Shown here: positions 25,707-36,565 of the stretch, piece by piece
Layout: each line of letters opens with the position of its first letter
How positions within the stretch are numbered: position 1 is the first letter of the stretch
Source: Pseudomonas sp. KNUC1026
GTDB taxonomy: Bacteria > Pseudomonadota > Gammaproteobacteria > Pseudomonadales > Pseudomonadaceae
NCBI RefSeq assembly: GCF_021650705.1
Contig: NZ_CP087138.1
Span: forward strand, 186,001 to 250,000
DNA length: 64,000 nt
Direction of reading: 5' to 3'
The notes under the pieces: generated by a model
Seen by the model: only the letters and a program-made list of their open reading frames with translations
What the model was told of the DNA's origin: nothing
The model's database searches: none
Made by a program: the position numbers and the translations under genes

Positions 25707-27997
25707 ATGGCACGCAACGAACGACTGACCTGCAAGGAACTGATCGAGCCTCAACTGGCAGCGCTGGGTTGGTCATGGCAGGAACAACTGCGGATCGGGC
25801 CGGGACGGGTCAACCTCACTGGCGATGCGATGTACGACGAAACACAGTCGATCATCGCGGATTACCTACTGCGCTTCAAAGGCGTACCTTTGGCGATTCT
25901 GGAGGCTAAATCCGAAACCGTAAGTGCGGCCGACGGCATGCAGCAGGCTTCGCGCTACGCCCGTCGCCTATCTCTGCGCTTCTCGATTGCCTCGAACGGC
26001 AACGACTGGATTCTGACTGACAACGAAACCGGCAAGTTCGAGTCGCTGAACGCTCCACCGTCGGCTGAAGAACTCATTGCCCGTTCGGGGGCGCAGTTGA
26101 CTGGTCCCGCTGGGAAGGCGCGTTCGCCGCTGGTTACCACATGGATCAGGTTTCACGCAAAGGCGTGCGTCCGTATCAAGATATCGCAATCAATAAGGCG
26201 TTGTGGCAGTTCGCCCTGGGTGACGACCGTGTGTTGTTGCTTATGGCAACCGGCACGGGCAAGACTTTCACCATTTTTCAGCTCATTTGGAAGCTGCTCA
26301 ACGGCAAGTCGCTGAAGCGCGAACATGTGCTGTTCCTGACCGATCGCAACAGCCTCAAAGACCAAGCCTATCGCGCTTTCTCGGCCTTCTCGGCGTCGGA
26401 GCGCGTGCAGATCGACAAGGATACCGTTGCTCAGGGCCAGCACTTGGTCGGCAAGGTCTTCTTTGCAAATTACCAGAGTCTCGATGAGGAGCTGGATGGC
26501 AAGAAAGTTTATGAACACTACGACTCCGACTTCTTCGATCTAGTCGTGATCGACGAATGCCACCGCTCGGGCTTTGGGGACTGGTTCGGTGTACTCAAAC
26601 ATTTCGGCAGCGCGTTGCAGTTGGGCCTGACAGCTACCCCGCGCGAGCTCGAAGAGGGCGACCGTTCGCTGACCGCAGAAGAGAAGCGCCGCGACACGCA
26701 GCACTATTTCGGCGATCCAGTCTTTACCTACAGTCTCAAGCAGGCCATCGAAGATGGCTTCCTGGTGCCCTATCTGCTTGAAGAGCGCATCACCAACATC
26801 GATGAAGAGGGCTACACCGGCTCCGACGGCAAGCGCTACACCACTGCCAACTTCGAGCGCGACATCCGCATGCCGGACCGCACAAAAGCCATTGCCGAAG
26901 ACCTCTGGGAGGTGCTGGGTAAGTACGATCTGCGCGATGAGAAAACCATCATCTTCTGCGTGGACGATACCCATGCCGCCTTTATGGCACAGGAGCTGCG
27001 CCGCCTTTCGGGTAGCGCCGACTACGCAGCTCGCATCACCAGGGCTGAGCGCAACAGCCACCAGCTCGAGCGAAACTTCGCTGTAGTGGGGCCCAGCAAC
27101 CCACGCGTGGCTGTCACGGTGGATCTTCTCACCACGGGCTTTGATGCGCCCGATGTGAAGAACGTTGTCTTTGTACGCCCGTTGCGCAGCGCCATCCTCT
27201 ACAAGCAGATGAAGGGCCGCGGTACCCGGCTGTGCGAGGACATTAACAAGCGCTACTTCACCATCTTCGACTATTCCGGCGCTAGCCAGCTTGAGGATGC
27301 TGAGTTTGACGGCCACCCTGCGAATCGGCAGAAGGCTGTCTCCACCAGCAGCAAACCAAAGAAAAAGGGCGACGACAGTACCCCTAAGCCTGTGGGTAAT
27401 GGTGTTTCGGTGGTGATCTCCACCGAGAACCGCTATGTGTGTCTAGCTGATGGGCGCAAGGTGCCGTTCGAGGAATATACCGAGCAGTCCCGCGAGTTTA
27501 TCCTCGACGTCAGTCACAAGGGTATGGATGAGTTGTTGCGCATCTGGATCGACAAAGGCAGCCGACAGGAGCTGCGTGAAGCCTTGCGCGACCGCGACAT
27601 TTACCCGTCTGCTTTCCGGCATTACCTGGACCTACCTGACGCCGACGACGTCGATGTTCTAGCCAAGATTGGCTTTCAGCTGCCCCGCGTGCCCAATCGT
27701 GCGGACCGTGCCAACAGGCTGTGGGATGAAGATCAGTTTTGGCTGTTAAACCAGATGGGCGAAGCTGCGCTACCCGAGAGTCAGCGCTTTAAAACCCATC
27801 TCTGGCAAACAGCACTAGACCATTACCGCCTTTTCGGCATTGATGACCTCGAGCAGGCACGCACCTACAGTGCCCCGCAGTTCGCCGAACAGTTCGGCAG
27901 CTTTACCACCCTTACCCAGCGTTATGGCGGTCCAGCCCTGCTCAAGGCCGACCTCGAACTGGTGAAGCAACGCCTTTACGTGTCCATGGCCGCCTGA
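25707..27997 (+). CDS. hsdR: Type I restriction enzyme HsdR subunit, frameshifted
   Basis: Motor and nuclease subunit, about 763 aa after repair. The N-terminal nuclease domain has D52 and EAK at 66-68. The helicase has MATGTGKTF near 180 (Walker A), VIDECHRSG near 281 (DECH box), LGLTATPRELE, and TTGFDAPDVKNVVFVRPL, then an EcoEI-type C-terminal domain. The frame breaks near 26099: one more G gives AQLDWSRWEGAFAAGYHMDQ across the joint. First gene of the operon driven from 25622. It cuts DNA lacking the HsdM/HsdS methylation pattern, with ATP. Confidence 0.92.
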
Positions 27998-28031
27998 TGC
28001 GACCGGACCTAGAAGAACAACAGGAATCTAC

Positions 28032-29512
28032 ATGACCAAGAACAACACCGATCACCGCCGCCAGGAAGTGCAGCAGATCGTCAAAAACGCCTGTGATCAG
28101 CTTAATGCTGAGGGGGTGGATGCCCGTAACTACGTGGAGCAGCTTGCCTGGCTCTTCTTTCTCAAGGCCTTCGACGAAACCGAAACACGCAAGGAGGAAG
28201 AGGCCGCCTTCGACGACATGCCCTACGAGCGCCGTCTGACGGGAAATTACGCCTGGAGCCATTGGGCAAAGGACACCGACCACCCCGACGACATGCTCGA
28301 GTTTGTCGATGGCAAGCTGTGGATCAAACTCACCAGCCCCGATCCGGCCATAGGCCTGGGCAATGATGCGCTGGCCCAGCGCTTCCGTCGCATCTTTGAC
28401 AACGTGCGCAATTACAGTCGCCGGGGCGTGAGCTTTGCCAAGGTCGTGCAGCAGGTCGATAGGCTGCACTTCTCCAGCGAGACCGACGTCATCGTGCTGT
28501 CGGAAATCTATGAAGACTTGCTTAAGCGCGTGGCGGCCGACTCAGCCGGCTACGCTGGCGAGTTCTACACCCAGCGCCACATCATCCGTGCCATGGTGCA
28601 AGTGGTTCAGCCGCAACCCGGCGAGCGTGTGTACGACCCCTGCTTCGGCACTGCCGGTTTCTTGGGGAAGCGGCCGACTATTTGCGTCACCACAGCACCA
28701 TGAGCGGCAATCAGCTTGATGAGTTACAGCATAAGACCTTCTTCGGTCTGGAGCTCAAGCCGCTGACCTATCTGCTGGGTTCGATGAACATGATTCTGCA
28801 CGGCATCGAGGGTGCCAATCTCGAGCTGGCCAACACGCTTGAAGTGCACAGCCAGAACGTTGCCGAGAAGGACAAGTACCAGGTCATCCTTGCTAACCCG
28901 CCCTATGGCGGCAAGATGGCGCAGGAACTGCAAACCAACTTTCGGGTTCGCTCCAGCGCCACGGAGTGTCTGTTCCTGCAGCAAATCATGGCCAACTTAG
29001 CCAAGGGCGGCCGCGCAGCTGTGGTCATTCCCGAGGGTGTGTTGTTCCGTGGTGGCCCTGATCAGAAGGTACGCAAGGAGCTGCTAGAGCAGTTCAAGGT
29101 GCACACCATTTTGTCGCTGCCGGCAGGCTGCTTTCTGCCCTATACCGGCGTCAAGACCAATGTGATCTTCTTCGACCGTGCGCAAGACGGATCGGGCACG
29201 GAGTCTGTCTGGTATTACGATCTGACCAATGACGGCTTCGAACTCAAGCAGACGCGCAAGCCGATTGCAGGCAACCAACTGCCTGACTTCCTGGCCAAGT
29301 GGCAAGGCCGCGTGGAGGGGGACAACTCCTGGGCAGTGCCCCTGGCTGACATCGTGACCAAGGGCTACGACCTCTCGGCCAAGAACCCGAATAAGGTGAA
29401 CGACTACGAGCATCGGCCTGCACTGGAGCTGGTGCAGTCGATCAAGACCAAGGAAGCCCGAATCACCGAGCTACTGGATGAACTCGAAACCTTGCTGGAG
29501 CGTGCTGAATGA
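28032..29512 (+). CDS. hsdM: Type I DNA methyltransferase HsdM, frameshifted
   Basis: N6-adenine methyltransferase, about 493 aa after repair. HsdM N-terminal helices (VDARNYVEQLAWLFFLKAFD), SAM motif DPCFGTAGFL (near 202), catalytic NPPYGG (near 289) and IPEGVLFRGG. The frame breaks in the four-G run at 28664-28667; one more G gives FLGEAADYLRHHSTM. Its end overlaps hsdS by four bases. Confidence 0.92.
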
Positions 29513-30711
29513 CGCTCCCAACTACGTGGGCAACTTATAAGCTTGGGGAGCTTGCCGAATATGTAAACGGTCGAGCGTTCAAACCTGAAGAATGGGAAAA
29601 CGCAGGTATCCCAATTGTTCGTATCCAGAATCTGAACGACCCCACGAAACCGTTCAACTACTTCTCTGGCACGTACGCAGAAAAGCACAGAATTGATTCA
29701 GGCGACGTGCTGCTTTCTTGGTCAGGAACGCCGGGAACCTCATTTGGTTGTTTTATTTGGCGTCGGGGCGAGGCGCTAGTCAATCAGCACATCTTCAAGG
29801 TAAAGATTAAGGAAGACTTAGTCTTGCGAGAGTATTTCGTTTACGCAACCAATAGTCGCCTCGAAGAAATGATCGACCTGGCACATGGTGCGGCCGGTTT
29901 ACGCCACATCACCAAGGCCAAGCTGGAGGCGATCGAGCTTCCTGTTCCGCCTCTTGATGAACAGCGTCGCATCGTCGACCGCATCAAGGAATGCATGGAG
30001 CGGGTGGATGAAATCGACGGGCTGCGGCGGGAAACATTTCAAGAAGCAGCCGCGGTGCTTCCTTCTGTGCTGAATGAGGTCTTCGCATCGCAGGCCAGCA
30101 TTGCCACGCTGATGACTATCGGCGAGATTGCGATAGAGACACGATATGGCACCTCACAGAAATGTCATACAGAACCAATGGGCATGCCGATATTACGCAT
30201 CCCGAACGTCGCGCGGGGTGCGGTGAATTTAGACGACCTGAAGTATTGCAATCTCAGTGATGCTGATGCTGAACGTGTTCGTCTCTCGACTGGCGACCTG
30301 CTGTTTGTCCGAACCAACGGCAGCCGTGACTTGGTCGGGCGCTGTGCAGTGTTTGATGGAGAGGATCAAGAGCATTCCTACGGCTTTGCGTCGTACCTGA
30401 TCCGCGTTCGCGTTGATCAGACGAAGGTGTTGCCACGTTACCTCGCCTATTTCTTGAACAGTACAAACGGGCGATCCGAAATCGATAGCCGTCGACGTAC
30501 TTCCGCCGGACAGTTCAACATCAATTCAGAGAATTTGCGCTCGATTCCTTTTCCGGTGCCGACTATTGCTGAGCAAGAGCGCTTGCTTGAGCAGATGGAA
30601 CAGCGCGAAGTGCAGGCCAACCAGCTCGTTACCGAACTGATATCGGCAAGGTCTGAAAGCGAAGGGGTGCGCGAAGCCATCCTGCGTAAAGCCTTCGCCG
30701 GGGAGCTGTGA
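29509..30711 (+). CDS. hsdS: Type I specificity subunit HsdS
   Basis: A 400-aa protein with two target-recognition domains, each ending in the conserved central/C-terminal helix pattern: IELPVPPLDEQRRIVDRIKE around 160-180 and IPFPVPTIAEQERLLEQMEQ around 345-365. The half-site motifs (LSWSGTPGTS, LFVRTNGSRDLVGRC) sit at the expected places. Its recognition sequence cannot be predicted. The stop overlaps the next start (GTGA/ATGA type). Confidence 0.92.
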   Translation: MTLPTTWATYKLGELAEYVNGRAFKPEEWENAGIPIVRIQNLNDPTKPFNYFSGTYAEKHRIDSGDVLLSWSGTPGTSFGCFIWRRGEALVNQHIFKVKIKEDLVLREYFVYATNSRLEEMIDLAHGAAGLRHITKAKLEAIELPVPPLDEQRRIVDRIKECMERVDEIDGLRRETFQEAAAVLPSVLNEVFASQASIATLMTIGEIAIETRYGTSQKCHTEPMGMPILRIPNVARGAVNLDDLKYCNLSDADAERVRLSTGDLLFVRTNGSRDLVGRCAVFDGEDQEHSYGFASYLIRVRVDQTKVLPRYLAYFLNSTNGRSEIDSRRRTSAGQFNINSENLRSIPFPVPTIAEQERLLEQMEQREVQANQLVTELISARSESEGVREAILRKAFAGEL

Positions 30712-33700
30712 GCATCGTGCAAGACAAGCAACTGCGCGAAGCCACTTCCCAATGGGTTGCTGCGTTGGATGTGCTGCGCAGCGAGATGCCTGCCAGCGAG
30801 TCCAGGTCGCTGATACGAGAGGTGTTCGCCGCCTTTTTACTGCTGCGCTGGGCTGATCTGCAGGATGCCGAGCAGGAAGCGATGGCGGTCTTCGAAGACC
30901 GAACCTACCAGGCGCTGTTGCCCGAACCGCTGCAGTGGCGGCACTGGGTGTGGCTGGATCACCCTTACGCTATCGCCGAGAGACTGCGGGAGCTGGCGCA
31001 TTATGTGGAGGGGTTGCGCGGCGATGCGGCGCACCCGCTTGCAGCCTATCTGCACGCACTGGCTGAGCCGTTACGCCGCGTGCTGAGGGTGAACTTCGCC
31101 TATCTGCACGACTTCGTGCGTTGGGTGGCCGATCTGCCGTTCGATACTCCGAGCGAGCGCCGTGCGCTACTGGAATTGTTCGATCAGGCCATCGCCGAAA
31201 CCGGCGATCCTTACGATGGGCAGTACTCCACGCCGGTCAATATCGCTCGCCTCGTTGCAGTGCTGGCAAACCCACAACCGGGCGAGCGCATCTACGACCC
31301 GTGCTTTGGTTCTGGCAACTTCTTGGTGGCTGCCTGGTTGCAGGCCGAGCGCAGTCGCAACGAACTACTTCGCCCCGGCGCTTTGCTGGAGGTAGCGGGG
31401 ATTGAAATCAATACCAGCGCCTTCCTGATCGGCCTGACGCGGATGTTGCTGGCGGGTATTGAAGCGCCCCGCCTGGAGTTGGGCAATAGCCTGGAGCGAG
31501 AGCCGTTGAGCAGTCCCAGCCGCCAAGGCTTTGATGTGGTTCTGGCTAACCCGCCCATCGGCGCTAAGACCAGCCGCGAGCCGTGGCGGTACCAGCACTT
31601 CGCTATTGCGACAAATGACAGCACGGGCTTGTTCATTCAGCACGCGCTTTCGCAGCTAAAACCTCAAGGGCGTGCGGTCATAGCTGTGCCTGAGGGTTTT
31701 CTGTTTCGTGGTGGGGCAGAGCGAGAGTTGCGTCGCTACCTGTTGGAACAGGGGCAGGTTGAGGCCGTGATTGGGCTTCCAGCTGGGGCGTTTGCTCCAT
31801 ATACCGGTGTGAAGGGCAGTTTGCTGGTGCTCAGTAAACAAGGTGGTGCTAGCCGGGTACGGATGGCAGATGCCAGTACTTTGTTTGAGCCACGGTCTGG
31901 CCGCAAGGCTCCGGCGATCCGAGCGGAGGTTGCCGAGCAACTCGCAAGCGAGCTTCGCCGTCCCGAGCTTCGAAAGCCAATCAAGGGACACGAAGAAAAC
32001 ACTTCGGATAGGGGCATGATCAGCCGCCTCTCTTGGGAGCTCAGTAGCAGTGAGCTTGAAGCTGCGGAATGGGATCTCAGCCCACGCCGTCGTGAGAAGG
32101 GGGGGCTTGATGACTTGCTGGCCAGCCTCAAAGAAGCCTTGGGCGAAGCCGGCGCAGTGGTTTCGCTCGCCGAAGTGGCTCAAATTACAGCCGGGCGATC
32201 CATTAAATCTGCTGATCTGTTGGGGGAGCCCCCAAGTGAGCGAGCGGTGGGCTATGTCCGGATCAAAGACCTCAGTCAAGGAAAGGTTGGACGCAGCACG
32301 AGTTGGCTGCGCCCGGATCTGGTCAGCGTTGAACAGCGTTGGGCCTTGCTGCCGGGTGACGTGCTGGTATCTAAATCCGGCACCATCGGAAAGACAGCCT
32401 TGGTGCGCAACGGTGCTGTGGGTGCTATCGCGGCTAACGGTCTCTACGTGCTGCGGACTGATCAGGAGCGGCTCGATGCGGGTTTTTTGTTGGCTTATCT
32501 CGCCAGTCCTGCTTGTCAGAACTGGCTTGCCGCTCAGTCACGTGGAGCAGTGATTCAACACCTCAACCGAGCTGTACTTGATGGCTTGCCGGTGCCGCTG
32601 CCTCCACTGCAGATGCAGGCGCGTGCTGCTGCGCAGTTCCGCGAGTTTGGCACTGATGCACTTGCGTTTCTGTCCCAGGCAACGGGGAGCAGTGAATCAG
32701 ATCGCCTCACCGCATGGTTGGCGGAGCTAGATGGCAAGGTTCCCAAATTTTCAGGTGGCCTAGACGACACGCCAGCACTCAGTCACTTCGAACCCATCGT
32801 CGCCTTGGTCAGTAGGGCCAGGAACTGGGTGGCTCATGAGCAGGTCAGCAGCCAGGCTGGACGTTGGCTAACGCCGCTGAACCAGGCACTGCTTCCTCTA
32901 GCGGGCGTCACTCAGATTCCACAAGGCCCTGGGCTGTTAAATGTATTGCAGGATGCTGAGCGAGGAGTGCAAGCCACGCTAGAGCAGACCACCGGCCACC
33001 TACCCTCTGAATCGCAGGCGCGTGCCGTTAGCGAGCGTCTGCGGGAGTGGTTGCGCGCTGCGATTGCAGACCTGATCGATTCGAATGGACTGCAGGTGCG
33101 TACCTCGCCGGAATCACTGGTGGCGGGTAGCTTCGCCGAGTTTACCGCGGAGCTGGAAAATCCCGGGGCCTTGCCGCTGCGTAATGTGCGTGTGGAAACT
33201 CAGCCGGATTGGGGCATCGTCGAGCTACCGTATCTCGCAGAGCGGGGTGCGTTCGCGATCAATCTGCGAGGGGACGTTTCCAAGCAAGTTGGCGATCTGA
33301 CGCTGCGCCTGATATGGCGGGCACGAGCCTTGTCGGGGCAGGAAGTCGATGGGGAAATTGAATTGGTCATCCGCGTGGCCGAGCCCGAGCTAGTGGCCAA
33401 CACTGTGCCCGCCGAACTGGGCGGAAGCCCCTATGTGACCGGCAGCCCGCTGGAGCCTCAACATGGTCATAGCGTTTTCTACGGCCGCGACGAGCTGCTC
33501 GGTAAGATCACCCGTCAAATCGCGACCCATGGAAATGTGGTACTGCTTGAAGGTAATCGTCGGGCCGGCAAGACTTCGATCCTCAAGCATCTTGAAGGGT
33601 GTTTAGCGATCCCAGGTTGGTTGGCGGTGTATGCCAGTCTGCAAGGGGCTGAAGGCGCTGCTCAAGTCGTGGGTGTTCCGACGGCCGAAGTTTTCCGTGA

Positions 33701-34685
33701 GATCGCCCGCAGCATCGCTACGGCGCTAACCAAATTGGGCATCGATGTACCATTGCCCAATGGCCAGACGCTTGCAGCCGGGAAACCTGCGTTGGGCGTG
33801 GCGCGAGCCTGCCGCGAGGGCATCGGTGACGAGTCACCGTTTACCGAATTCCGTGAGTATCTGGAGCTGGTGCTGACCGTTCTGGAGCACTTGGGGCTTG
33901 GCCTGGTTTTGATGCTCGATGAGTTCGACAAGCTGCAGGAGGGCATCGACAACGGGGTGACCTCCCCTCAGGTACCAGAGAACATCCGCTTCCTCATCCA
34001 GACCTACCCGAGATTCTCGGCGATCCTGACCGGATCACGCCGCCTGAAGCGGCTACGCGAAGAATATTGGTCAGCGCTGTACGGACTGGGAACGAGTATC
34101 CCGGTGACGACACTCGATATGGAGAGCGCACGCAAAGTGGTCACCGAGCCTGTGCGTGATCAGTTGGCCTTCTCCCAGGAGGCCATTGAACGGGTGATCG
34201 AGGTCACTGCGCGCCATCCTTACCTGATGCAGTGTCTGTGCAACCGTGTGTTCGACTACGCGGTTCAGACTAAGAGCCGGTCAATCACCGTGAGTGTCGT
34301 TAATGACGCAGCGCATGCGTTAGTGCGGGACAACGAGCACTTCGCCAGCTTGTGGGATTACTCAGCCCAGGGACTCAAGACGGGCCGCCATCGCCGGCAG
34401 TTGATCTTGCTGCTGTGTGCGCTGAGCTTCAAACAGGGAACGCACATCGGTTTTGGCACCTTACACGAGCAATTGGCTCAAGCCGGCGTGGACGTCAACG
34501 ATGAAGCGCTTGATGCCGATCTGAGTTATCTACGTGAGCTGGAGCTTATCGAGTTCTCAGGCGAAATCGGCGATGGTGAATATCGCTTGGCCATCCCGCT
34601 GATGACGGACTGGATAGAACAACAACACGATGCAGACGTGGTGGCCAGCCGCGCGCGCACGGAAGCGGAGGAAGAAAATGCCTGA
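30708..34685 (+). CDS. Fused N6-adenine methylase, specificity half and AAA ATPase (1325 aa)
   Basis: Residues 1-430: HsdM-like, with YDPCFGSGN (196-204), NPPIG (281-285, a variant of NPPY) and PEGFLFRGG. Residues 483-635: one HsdS-like recognition unit ending VPLPPLQMQARAAAQF. Residues 640-920: helices and an Ig-like beta stretch (FTAELENPGALPLRNVRVET). Residues 930-1325: STAND/AAA ATPase with GNRRAGKTS (949-957), LMLDEFDKL (~1071) and a winged-helix end. It overlaps hsdS upstream and the second ATPase gene downstream. The NPPI in place of NPPY may weaken catalysis. I know of no named system with this architecture next to a complete hsdRMS. Confidence 0.8.
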   Translation: MSIVQDKQLREATSQWVAALDVLRSEMPASESRSLIREVFAAFLLLRWADLQDAEQEAMAVFEDRTYQALLPEPLQWRHWVWLDHPYAIAERLRELAHYVEGLRGDAAHPLAAYLHALAEPLRRVLRVNFAYLHDFVRWVADLPFDTPSERRALLELFDQAIAETGDPYDGQYSTPVNIARLVAVLANPQPGERIYDPCFGSGNFLVAAWLQAERSRNELLRPGALLEVAGIEINTSAFLIGLTRMLLAGIEAPRLELGNSLEREPLSSPSRQGFDVVLANPPIGAKTSREPWRYQHFAIATNDSTGLFIQHALSQLKPQGRAVIAVPEGFLFRGGAERELRRYLLEQGQVEAVIGLPAGAFAPYTGVKGSLLVLSKQGGASRVRMADASTLFEPRSGRKAPAIRAEVAEQLASELRRPELRKPIKGHEENTSDRGMISRLSWELSSSELEAAEWDLSPRRREKGGLDDLLASLKEALGEAGAVVSLAEVAQITAGRSIKSADLLGEPPSERAVGYVRIKDLSQGKVGRSTSWLRPDLVSVEQRWALLPGDVLVSKSGTIGKTALVRNGAVGAIAANGLYVLRTDQERLDAGFLLAYLASPACQNWLAAQSRGAVIQHLNRAVLDGLPVPLPPLQMQARAAAQFREFGTDALAFLSQATGSSESDRLTAWLAELDGKVPKFSGGLDDTPALSHFEPIVALVSRARNWVAHEQVSSQAGRWLTPLNQALLPLAGVTQIPQGPGLLNVLQDAERGVQATLEQTTGHLPSESQARAVSERLREWLRAAIADLIDSNGLQVRTSPESLVAGSFAEFTAELENPGALPLRNVRVETQPDWGIVELPYLAERGAFAINLRGDVSKQVGDLTLRLIWRARALSGQEVDGEIELVIRVAEPELVANTVPAELGGSPYVTGSPLEPQHGHSVFYGRDELLGKITRQIATHGNVVLLEGNRRAGKTSILKHLEGCLAIPGWLAVYASLQGAEGAAQVVGVPTAEVFREIARSIATALTKLGIDVPLPNGQTLAAGKPALGVARACREGIGDESPFTEFREYLELVLTVLEHLGLGLVLMLDEFDKLQEGIDNGVTSPQVPENIRFLIQTYPRFSAILTGSRRLKRLREEYWSALYGLGTSIPVTTLDMESARKVVTEPVRDQLAFSQEAIERVIEVTARHPYLMQCLCNRVFDYAVQTKSRSITVSVVNDAAHALVRDNEHFASLWDYSAQGLKTGRHRRQLILLLCALSFKQGTHIGFGTLHEQLAQAGVDVNDEALDADLSYLRELELIEFSGEIGDGEYRLAIPLMTDWIEQQHDADVVASRARTEAEEENA

Positions 34686-36252
34686 CACTCAATTCCCTAT
34701 ATTGGGCACTTCTGTACCACCGATGCTCGGACGAGGGGCCATTCTGCAAAAAATGATGGGCGCGCTGACCAAGGCGACTCCGGATCATCTTCAAGTGGTC
34801 GGGCCAAGGTTTGCAGGCAAAACAGTGCTTCTGCATGAGTTGGCTGCCCGCTTGCGTCAGGCAGGGTCACCCTACTCGGCTGTCCTGCTATGGGACTTAG
34901 GTCATCAGACGCCTGGGACTGATGCACTCTTCATGCAACGATTGGCGAGCGAGCTCTCTGCAGCATTAAGGGGCAGCCACACCGACTATGCCAATCATCT
35001 CAAGGCGTCTCAGGACAACCCTTACCAGGACATCGCTGAGGTGCTGGATATACTGAAGGATGAGGGCGTCAAAGTACTAATAATCATGGATGGCTTTGAT
35101 AAGCCGCTATCCAATGGGCAACTGACGCGCAACCTATGGGATCAACTGCGGGAACTGGCGCTTAAACCCAGCCTCAGATTGGTCACTGCCAGTCGGCGCA
35201 CATTGCGCGATCTGATTCGCAATCCAGAGGCTCAGACGAGCGATTTCTGGAATATCTTCGTGCCAAATCCGGTGCGTGTGGGATGCTTCGATGAGAACGA
35301 CTTGGCGGCTGTTTTGGAAAAGATTCCGGAGTGGCAGCTTGCTGCGGGTGCCCATACAGAGCTTTGGAATGCGAGCAATGGCTTCCCGGTACTAATGCTG
35401 GGTGTACTCAACACCGTATGCGAGTCTTGTGGGCCGGGGGATGTGAGTGCAGTAGCCATGCAGGCTGCCTGTGAGAGTGCATTCCCAACGATTTCTGACA
35501 AGCTGGATGCTCTCTGGACCGACTGCCCCCCTTCTTCTCAGGATCTCCTGCGACGCGTTCTAGATGAAAGCTCTGTCGTACGGGCTGGCATCGTTGCCTC
35601 AGATACAGAGACGCTGACTGATCGTGGGTTCGTGCAAATCGTGGCAAACAAGCTGCAGAGACCCAGTCGGCTGCTTGTGCGTTACCTTGAGGAACAGCCG
35701 CACGAGGGCAGCTCACTCGTTCGTTTGTTCGGGACGGATGATGCCTATCGGAAGAATCTAAAAGGGGTGCTGGAGCGCCGGATCGGACAGCTCGGTGACA
35801 TCGATCCAACGTTGAAGCGCTATCTAGAACGCGGCACAGAGGAGCTGCCAGACCACCCTGATATATTCTTGAGCAACGTGCGCGGCATCGTGAACCAGGC
35901 GTTTGAGCTGATTTGGAAAGCTGAGACACCAGGCAGGCGTATTCCATCTGAGTGGATGGCGGTTTGGAAACGAAATGATGAGCGTCGGCTCGATGAGTGG
36001 GAGACTACTTTCCCGCAGGGAGTTCATCGTGTCCGTCTGCTCAACCTCATGACAGGCACAGAAAAGAGTGCTAGGTGTGCAAAGCACATCACGAAGGGAA
36101 CCTTTGTCTTGATGAATGCGGTGCACGCTTTTGGAAACTTCGGACAACACCAAGAAGGAGCGCCGATCGATCCGGGCATGGCGTACGCGGTCCTTCATCT
36201 TTGTGTTGAACTGTCTGCTGCACTCGCTCGTGAGTTGCCATTGAACGCATAA
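34678..36252 (+). CDS. AAA/STAND-type ATPase, last gene of the restriction operon
   Basis: A 524-aa protein starting at ATG 34678, inside the end of the previous gene. GPRFAGKTVLLHEL (42-55) is the Walker A region, VLIIMDGFDKPL (about 132-143) the Walker B, ATASRRTLRDL-like sensor follows. C-terminal 250 residues are of unknown type and end LAALARELPLNA-like. It resembles the ATPase module of the preceding fusion, so the two may act together. A strong terminator follows at 36257. Confidence 0.75.
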   Translation: MPDTQFPILGTSVPPMLGRGAILQKMMGALTKATPDHLQVVGPRFAGKTVLLHELAARLRQAGSPYSAVLLWDLGHQTPGTDALFMQRLASELSAALRGSHTDYANHLKASQDNPYQDIAEVLDILKDEGVKVLIIMDGFDKPLSNGQLTRNLWDQLRELALKPSLRLVTASRRTLRDLIRNPEAQTSDFWNIFVPNPVRVGCFDENDLAAVLEKIPEWQLAAGAHTELWNASNGFPVLMLGVLNTVCESCGPGDVSAVAMQAACESAFPTISDKLDALWTDCPPSSQDLLRRVLDESSVVRAGIVASDTETLTDRGFVQIVANKLQRPSRLLVRYLEEQPHEGSSLVRLFGTDDAYRKNLKGVLERRIGQLGDIDPTLKRYLERGTEELPDHPDIFLSNVRGIVNQAFELIWKAETPGRRIPSEWMAVWKRNDERRLDEWETTFPQGVHRVRLLNLMTGTEKSARCAKHITKGTFVLMNAVHAFGNFGQHQEGAPIDPGMAYAVLHLCVELSAALARELPLNA

Positions 36253-36256
36253 AAAG

Positions 36257-36294
36257 AAAAATGTAGGGAGGGCATTAGCCCTCCCTACATTTTT
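36257..36294. terminator. Terminator of the restriction operon
   Basis: AAAATGTAGGGAGGGC-ATTA-GCCCTCCCTACATTTTT: long perfect stem with A- and T-runs on both sides, able to work in both directions between convergent operons. Confidence 0.9.
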
Positions 36295-36312
36295 AGTCGG
36301 TTGAATTGAGAC

Positions 36313-36507
36313 TCAAAGGTGGTGAGTGTTTTGGTTTGATGTGTGCTGCAGCCTGAGCATGTGTCTTAGTATCCAAAGCGCAAGTAGCACAACGACCAGC
36401 AGTGGCGGGAAACGCAGAATCAGCACAATGCTAAACACCAGCGCTCCTGACGCAGCAATTGCACCAATGAGGATAAATAAGCAGAGCAGAAATCGAAGTA
36501 GCGCCAT
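36313..36507 (-). CDS. Small hydrophobic membrane protein
   Basis: A 64-aa protein made of two predicted membrane segments (LRFLLCLFILIGAIAAS, IVLILRFPPLLVVVLLALW) with a short histidine-rich tail. It is the last gene of the minus-strand module 36313-40019. Function unknown. Confidence 0.55.
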   Translation of the reverse strand: MALLRFLLCLFILIGAIAASGALVFSIVLILRFPPLLVVVLLALWILRHMLRLQHTSNQNTHHL

Positions 36508-36565
36508 AAAGGGTCCCTGAGGTAGGTTGCCCAGCCCTATGTGTTTAGGCTAGGCAGGTAAGGAT

